7,885 nucleotides of DNA from Hydrogenothermus sp. (GTDB lineage Bacteria > Aquificota > Aquificia > Aquificales > Hydrogenothermaceae). The position numbers and the translations under genes were made by a program. The notes beneath the pieces were generated by a model. It made no database searches. It saw only the letters and a list, made by a program, of their open reading frames with translations, and was not told the origin of the DNA. This document shows, piece by piece, positions 6,476 to 7,885 of the stretch; positions within the stretch are counted from its first letter, which is position 1; each line of letters opens with the position of its first letter. The stretch lies in NCBI GenBank assembly GCA_003978675.1, contig QNYP01000125.1, forward strand, positions 1 to 7,885. The letters run 5' to 3'.

Positions 6476-6485
6476 TTGTTCCAAA
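6476..6485. promoter_or_regulatory. half-site of the upstream activator sequence
   Basis: ttgttccaaa occurs here and again at 6509-6518, where it is one half of a perfect palindrome. The two copies are in direct orientation 33 bp apart, about three helical turns, so dimers bound at both would face the same side. The other half at this site (aagtcc) is degenerate. Confidence 0.5.
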
Positions 6486-6510
6486 AAGTCCAAAGAAATT
6501 TTAAGAAATT

Positions 6511-6524
6511 GTTCCAAATGGAAC
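6511..6524. promoter_or_regulatory. candidate upstream activator sequence GTTCCA-N2-TGGAAC
   Basis: Perfect 6+2+6 palindrome (gttccaaatggaac) centred about 130 bp upstream of the predicted soxX transcription start and only 8 bp after the activator gene stop codon. Position, symmetry and a second half-site 33 bp closer to the promoter fit an enhancer site for an NtrC-type activator with a Fis-type HTH. The very small centre and absence of a following T-run argue against it being a terminator for the activator gene. Confidence 0.7.
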
Positions 6525-6531
6525 TAAATAT

Positions 6532-7668
6532 TTAAGGAAGTAGACCAAAATTTTTCATTTTTGTTCTAAGTTGTTTTCTAGATATACCTAGTCTTTCTGC
6601 AGTTTTTGTTTGATTCCAATTTTCTTCTTCTAAGACTTTTAATATAAGTTTTTTCTCTAATTCTAATAAGTTAGTAGTGCTTAATTCTCCAAATGATAAT
6701 TCATTTTCATTTTTAGTTTCCCTAAAAATTCTAGGAGGAAGATGTTCCTTTTTAATTATTCCTTCCTGACACATTACAACTGCTCTTTCTATTGCATTTT
6801 CAAGTTCACGAACATTTCCTGGCCAGTTATATTCCATAAGGACATCTAAGGCTGTATCATCTATTGCGTAAATTTGCTTTTCATTCTGTTTAGAAAACTT
6901 ATTTAAGAAATGATTTACAAGTAGAGGAATATCTTCTTTTCTTTCTCTAAGAGGAGGTATTTTTAGATGAACTACATTTATTCTATAAAATAAATCTTCC
7001 CTAAACTCCTTTTTTTCTACCATTTCTTCTAAATTTCTGTTAGTTGCACATATAATTCTACATTTCATAGGAATTAGCTTAGTTCCACCTACTCTAAAAA
7101 ATTCTTTTTCCTGTAAAACTCTAAGTAATTTAGCCTGAGCAACTAAAGAAAGTTCTCCAACTTCATCTAAAAATAAAGTTCCTTCTCCTGCAAGTTCTAT
7201 TTTCCCAACCTCTCTACCTATCGCTCCTGTATAAGCTCCCTTTTCATGTCCAAAAAGTTCATTTTCAAAAAGTTCAAGTGGAATTGCAGAACAATTTACA
7301 GCAATAAATGGATTTTCTGCTCTTTTTGATAATTTATGTATAGCTCTTGCAACAAGTTCTTTTCCTGTTCCACTCTCTCCTTCTATCAAAACAGTAGCAT
7401 CACTTTTACTAACAATTGAAATTTCATGGAAAAGTTCTTTTATTTTTTTGCTTCTTCCAATTATGCCTGCGAATTCTTCTTTAGAATCATCGTAATCTTC
7501 TTGTTTTTCTATGTAGAAGGAAAGTATCTTCAGTAAGTTGTCAAAATCAATTGGTTTTGGAATATAATGATTCGCTCCTTTATGGAGTGCTTCAACTGCT
7601 CCATTTATAGAGCCATAAGCAGTTATTATTATGAAAGGGGTAATTTTATCCCTTTCTCTAAAAAACAA
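6532..7668 (-). CDS. sigma-54 activator (NtrC family), 5' part missing: half receiver, AAA+, Fis-type HTH
   Basis: The reading frame gives 378 residues from a TTG at 7668, but no Shine-Dalgarno precedes it and the frame closes at a TGA (7683-7681), so this is not a normal start. Residues 4-50 are only the C-terminal half of a response-regulator receiver: the switch Thr16 (IITAYGS) and Lys38 (YIPKP) are present, while the acidic pocket and phosphorylated Asp are missing. The AAA+ domain follows with Walker A GESGTGKE (97-104), the sigma-54-contacting loop GAYTGA (144-149, the accepted Tyr variant of GAFTGA), Walker B GTLFLDE (163-169), the arginine-finger region REDLFYRINV (223-232) and WPGNVREL (282-289). 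A Fis-type HTH ends the protein (about 338-378). The missing N-terminal half lies inverted at 7685-7885. By position it is the likely activator of the sox promoter downstream. As laid out here the gene is broken; see findings for whether the break is real. Confidence 0.9.
   Translation of the reverse strand: MFFRERDKITPFIIITAYGSINGAVEALHKGANHYIPKPIDFDNLLKILSFYIEKQEDYDDSKEEFAGIIGRSKKIKELFHEISIVSKSDATVLIEGESGTGKELVARAIHKLSKRAENPFIAVNCSAIPLELFENELFGHEKGAYTGAIGREVGKIELAGEGTLFLDEVGELSLVAQAKLLRVLQEKEFFRVGGTKLIPMKCRIICATNRNLEEMVEKKEFREDLFYRINVVHLKIPPLRERKEDIPLLVNHFLNKFSKQNEKQIYAIDDTALDVLMEYNWPGNVRELENAIERAVVMCQEGIIKKEHLPPRIFRETKNENELSFGELSTTNLLELEKKLILKVLEEENWNQTKTAERLGISRKQLRTKMKNFGLLP
7660..7666. 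repeat. left arm of 7-bp inverted repeat at the breakpoint
   Basis: aaaaaac here pairs with gtttttt at 7879-7885. The arms bracket the inverted N-terminal receiver segment. Immediately left of this arm the coding sequence belongs to the C-terminal part of the activator; immediately right of it the sequence is the upstream leader of the N-terminal part. Confidence 0.7.
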
Positions 7669-7684
7669 ATAAAGGGCTACTCAC

Positions 7685-7885
7685 ATGCACAAGATATTAA
7701 TTATAGAAGACGAAGAAAGCGTTATTAAGGTTTTATCAAAAATCCTAAAAGAAAAAGGATTTTATGTTGAAGTTGCTAGAACCAAAAAAGAAGCTTTAAA
7801 AAAACTTTCAGTGCAAACATTTGATATTGTTCTAAGTGATTATAGGCTACCAGATGGAAACGGATTAGAAATATTAGAGTTTTTT
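7685..7885 (+). CDS. response-regulator receiver, N-terminal half, runs off the window
   Basis: An open frame of 67 codons starts at ATG 7685, with a weak AAAGGG Shine-Dalgarno 8 nt upstream, and reaches the last base. It encodes beta1 to alpha3 of a receiver: KILIIEDEE with acidic pocket E8/D9/E10, and VLSDYRLPDGNG with the phosphorylated residue Asp52. It stops at ...LEILEFF, and the minus-strand gene 6532-7668 resumes exactly at FFRERDKITPF. The missing switch Thr and Lys are those found in that gene, so the two are one gene split by inversion, 442 residues when rejoined. Phosphorylation by a histidine kinase encoded outside the window is expected from the family. Confidence 0.9.
   Translation, partial: MHKILIIEDEESVIKVLSKILKEKGFYVEVARTKKEALKKLSVQTFDIVLSDYRLPDGNGLEILEFF
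7879..7885. repeat. right arm of 7-bp inverted repeat, ends at the window edge
   Basis: gtttttt, the reverse complement of aaaaaac at 7660-7666. It ends exactly on the last base of the window, so its true outer extent is not visible. The six T encode the Phe-Phe pair shared by both halves of the split regulator. Confidence 0.7.

Noticed and set aside
6511..6524. Palindrome as terminator of the activator gene
   Set aside because: The 2-nt centre cannot form a good loop without losing pairs and no T-run follows; an operator role fits better.
7660..7885. Divergent pair of separate regulator genes with a shared 16-bp promoter
   Set aside because: Each frame carries a complementary half of one receiver and the halves join at the same Phe-Phe codons; two independent genes would not fit together this way.
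1..7885. CRISPR array, tRNA, rRNA, IS transposase or integrase
   Set aside because: No regularly spaced repeats, no RNA gene structures and no transposase or recombinase motifs were seen on either strand.

Overview
The window is low-GC DNA carrying a thiosulfate-oxidation (Sox) gene cluster, with all complete genes on the minus strand. A compact Sox set without soxCD, diheme SoxA, lysine-rich AT-biased proteins and a sigma-54 activator suggest a thermophilic sulfur-oxidising chemolithotroph of the Aquificota, most like Hydrogenothermaceae such as Sulfurihydrogenibium. That assignment is from general resemblance only; no database search was run.

Layout, in the direction of transcription (high to low coordinates). 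At the right edge is an NtrC-type sigma-54 activator gene cut in two. The N-terminal half of its receiver lies on the plus strand (7685-7885). The rest of the receiver, the AAA+ domain and the Fis-type HTH lie on the minus strand (6532-7668). The halves join perfectly on paper into one 442-residue protein. The break coincides with a 7-bp inverted repeat, aaaaaac (7660-7666) and gtttttt (7879-7885), whose second arm ends on the last base of the window. This is either a real inversion or, more probably, a chimeric or fold-back contig end.

Between the activator and soxX (6341-6531) lies a well-formed -24/-12 sigma-54 promoter facing soxX, preceded by a perfect palindrome GTTCCA-N2-TGGAAC and an extra half-site, the expected architecture for activator control of the operon. 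The operon reads soxX, soxW-like thioredoxin, soxY, soxZ, soxA, soxB, DUF302 lipoprotein, porin. Gaps are 11-34 nt, with one 10-nt overlap between soxB and the DUF302 gene. A strong intrinsic terminator lies at 61-88, and an 18-bp inverted repeat fills the left edge (1-58).

How it works together: SoxXA (three c-type hemes) couples thiosulfate to the C-terminal cysteine of SoxY held by SoxZ, and SoxB hydrolyses the sulfone to sulfate. With no SoxCD in the operon, the remaining sulfane sulfur must be handled another way (zero-valent sulfur or a downstream route). The SoxW-like thioredoxin may service the SoxY cysteine. The less usual parts are the apparent sigma-54 control, and a DUF302 lipoprotein and an outer-membrane porin built into the end of the transcript.
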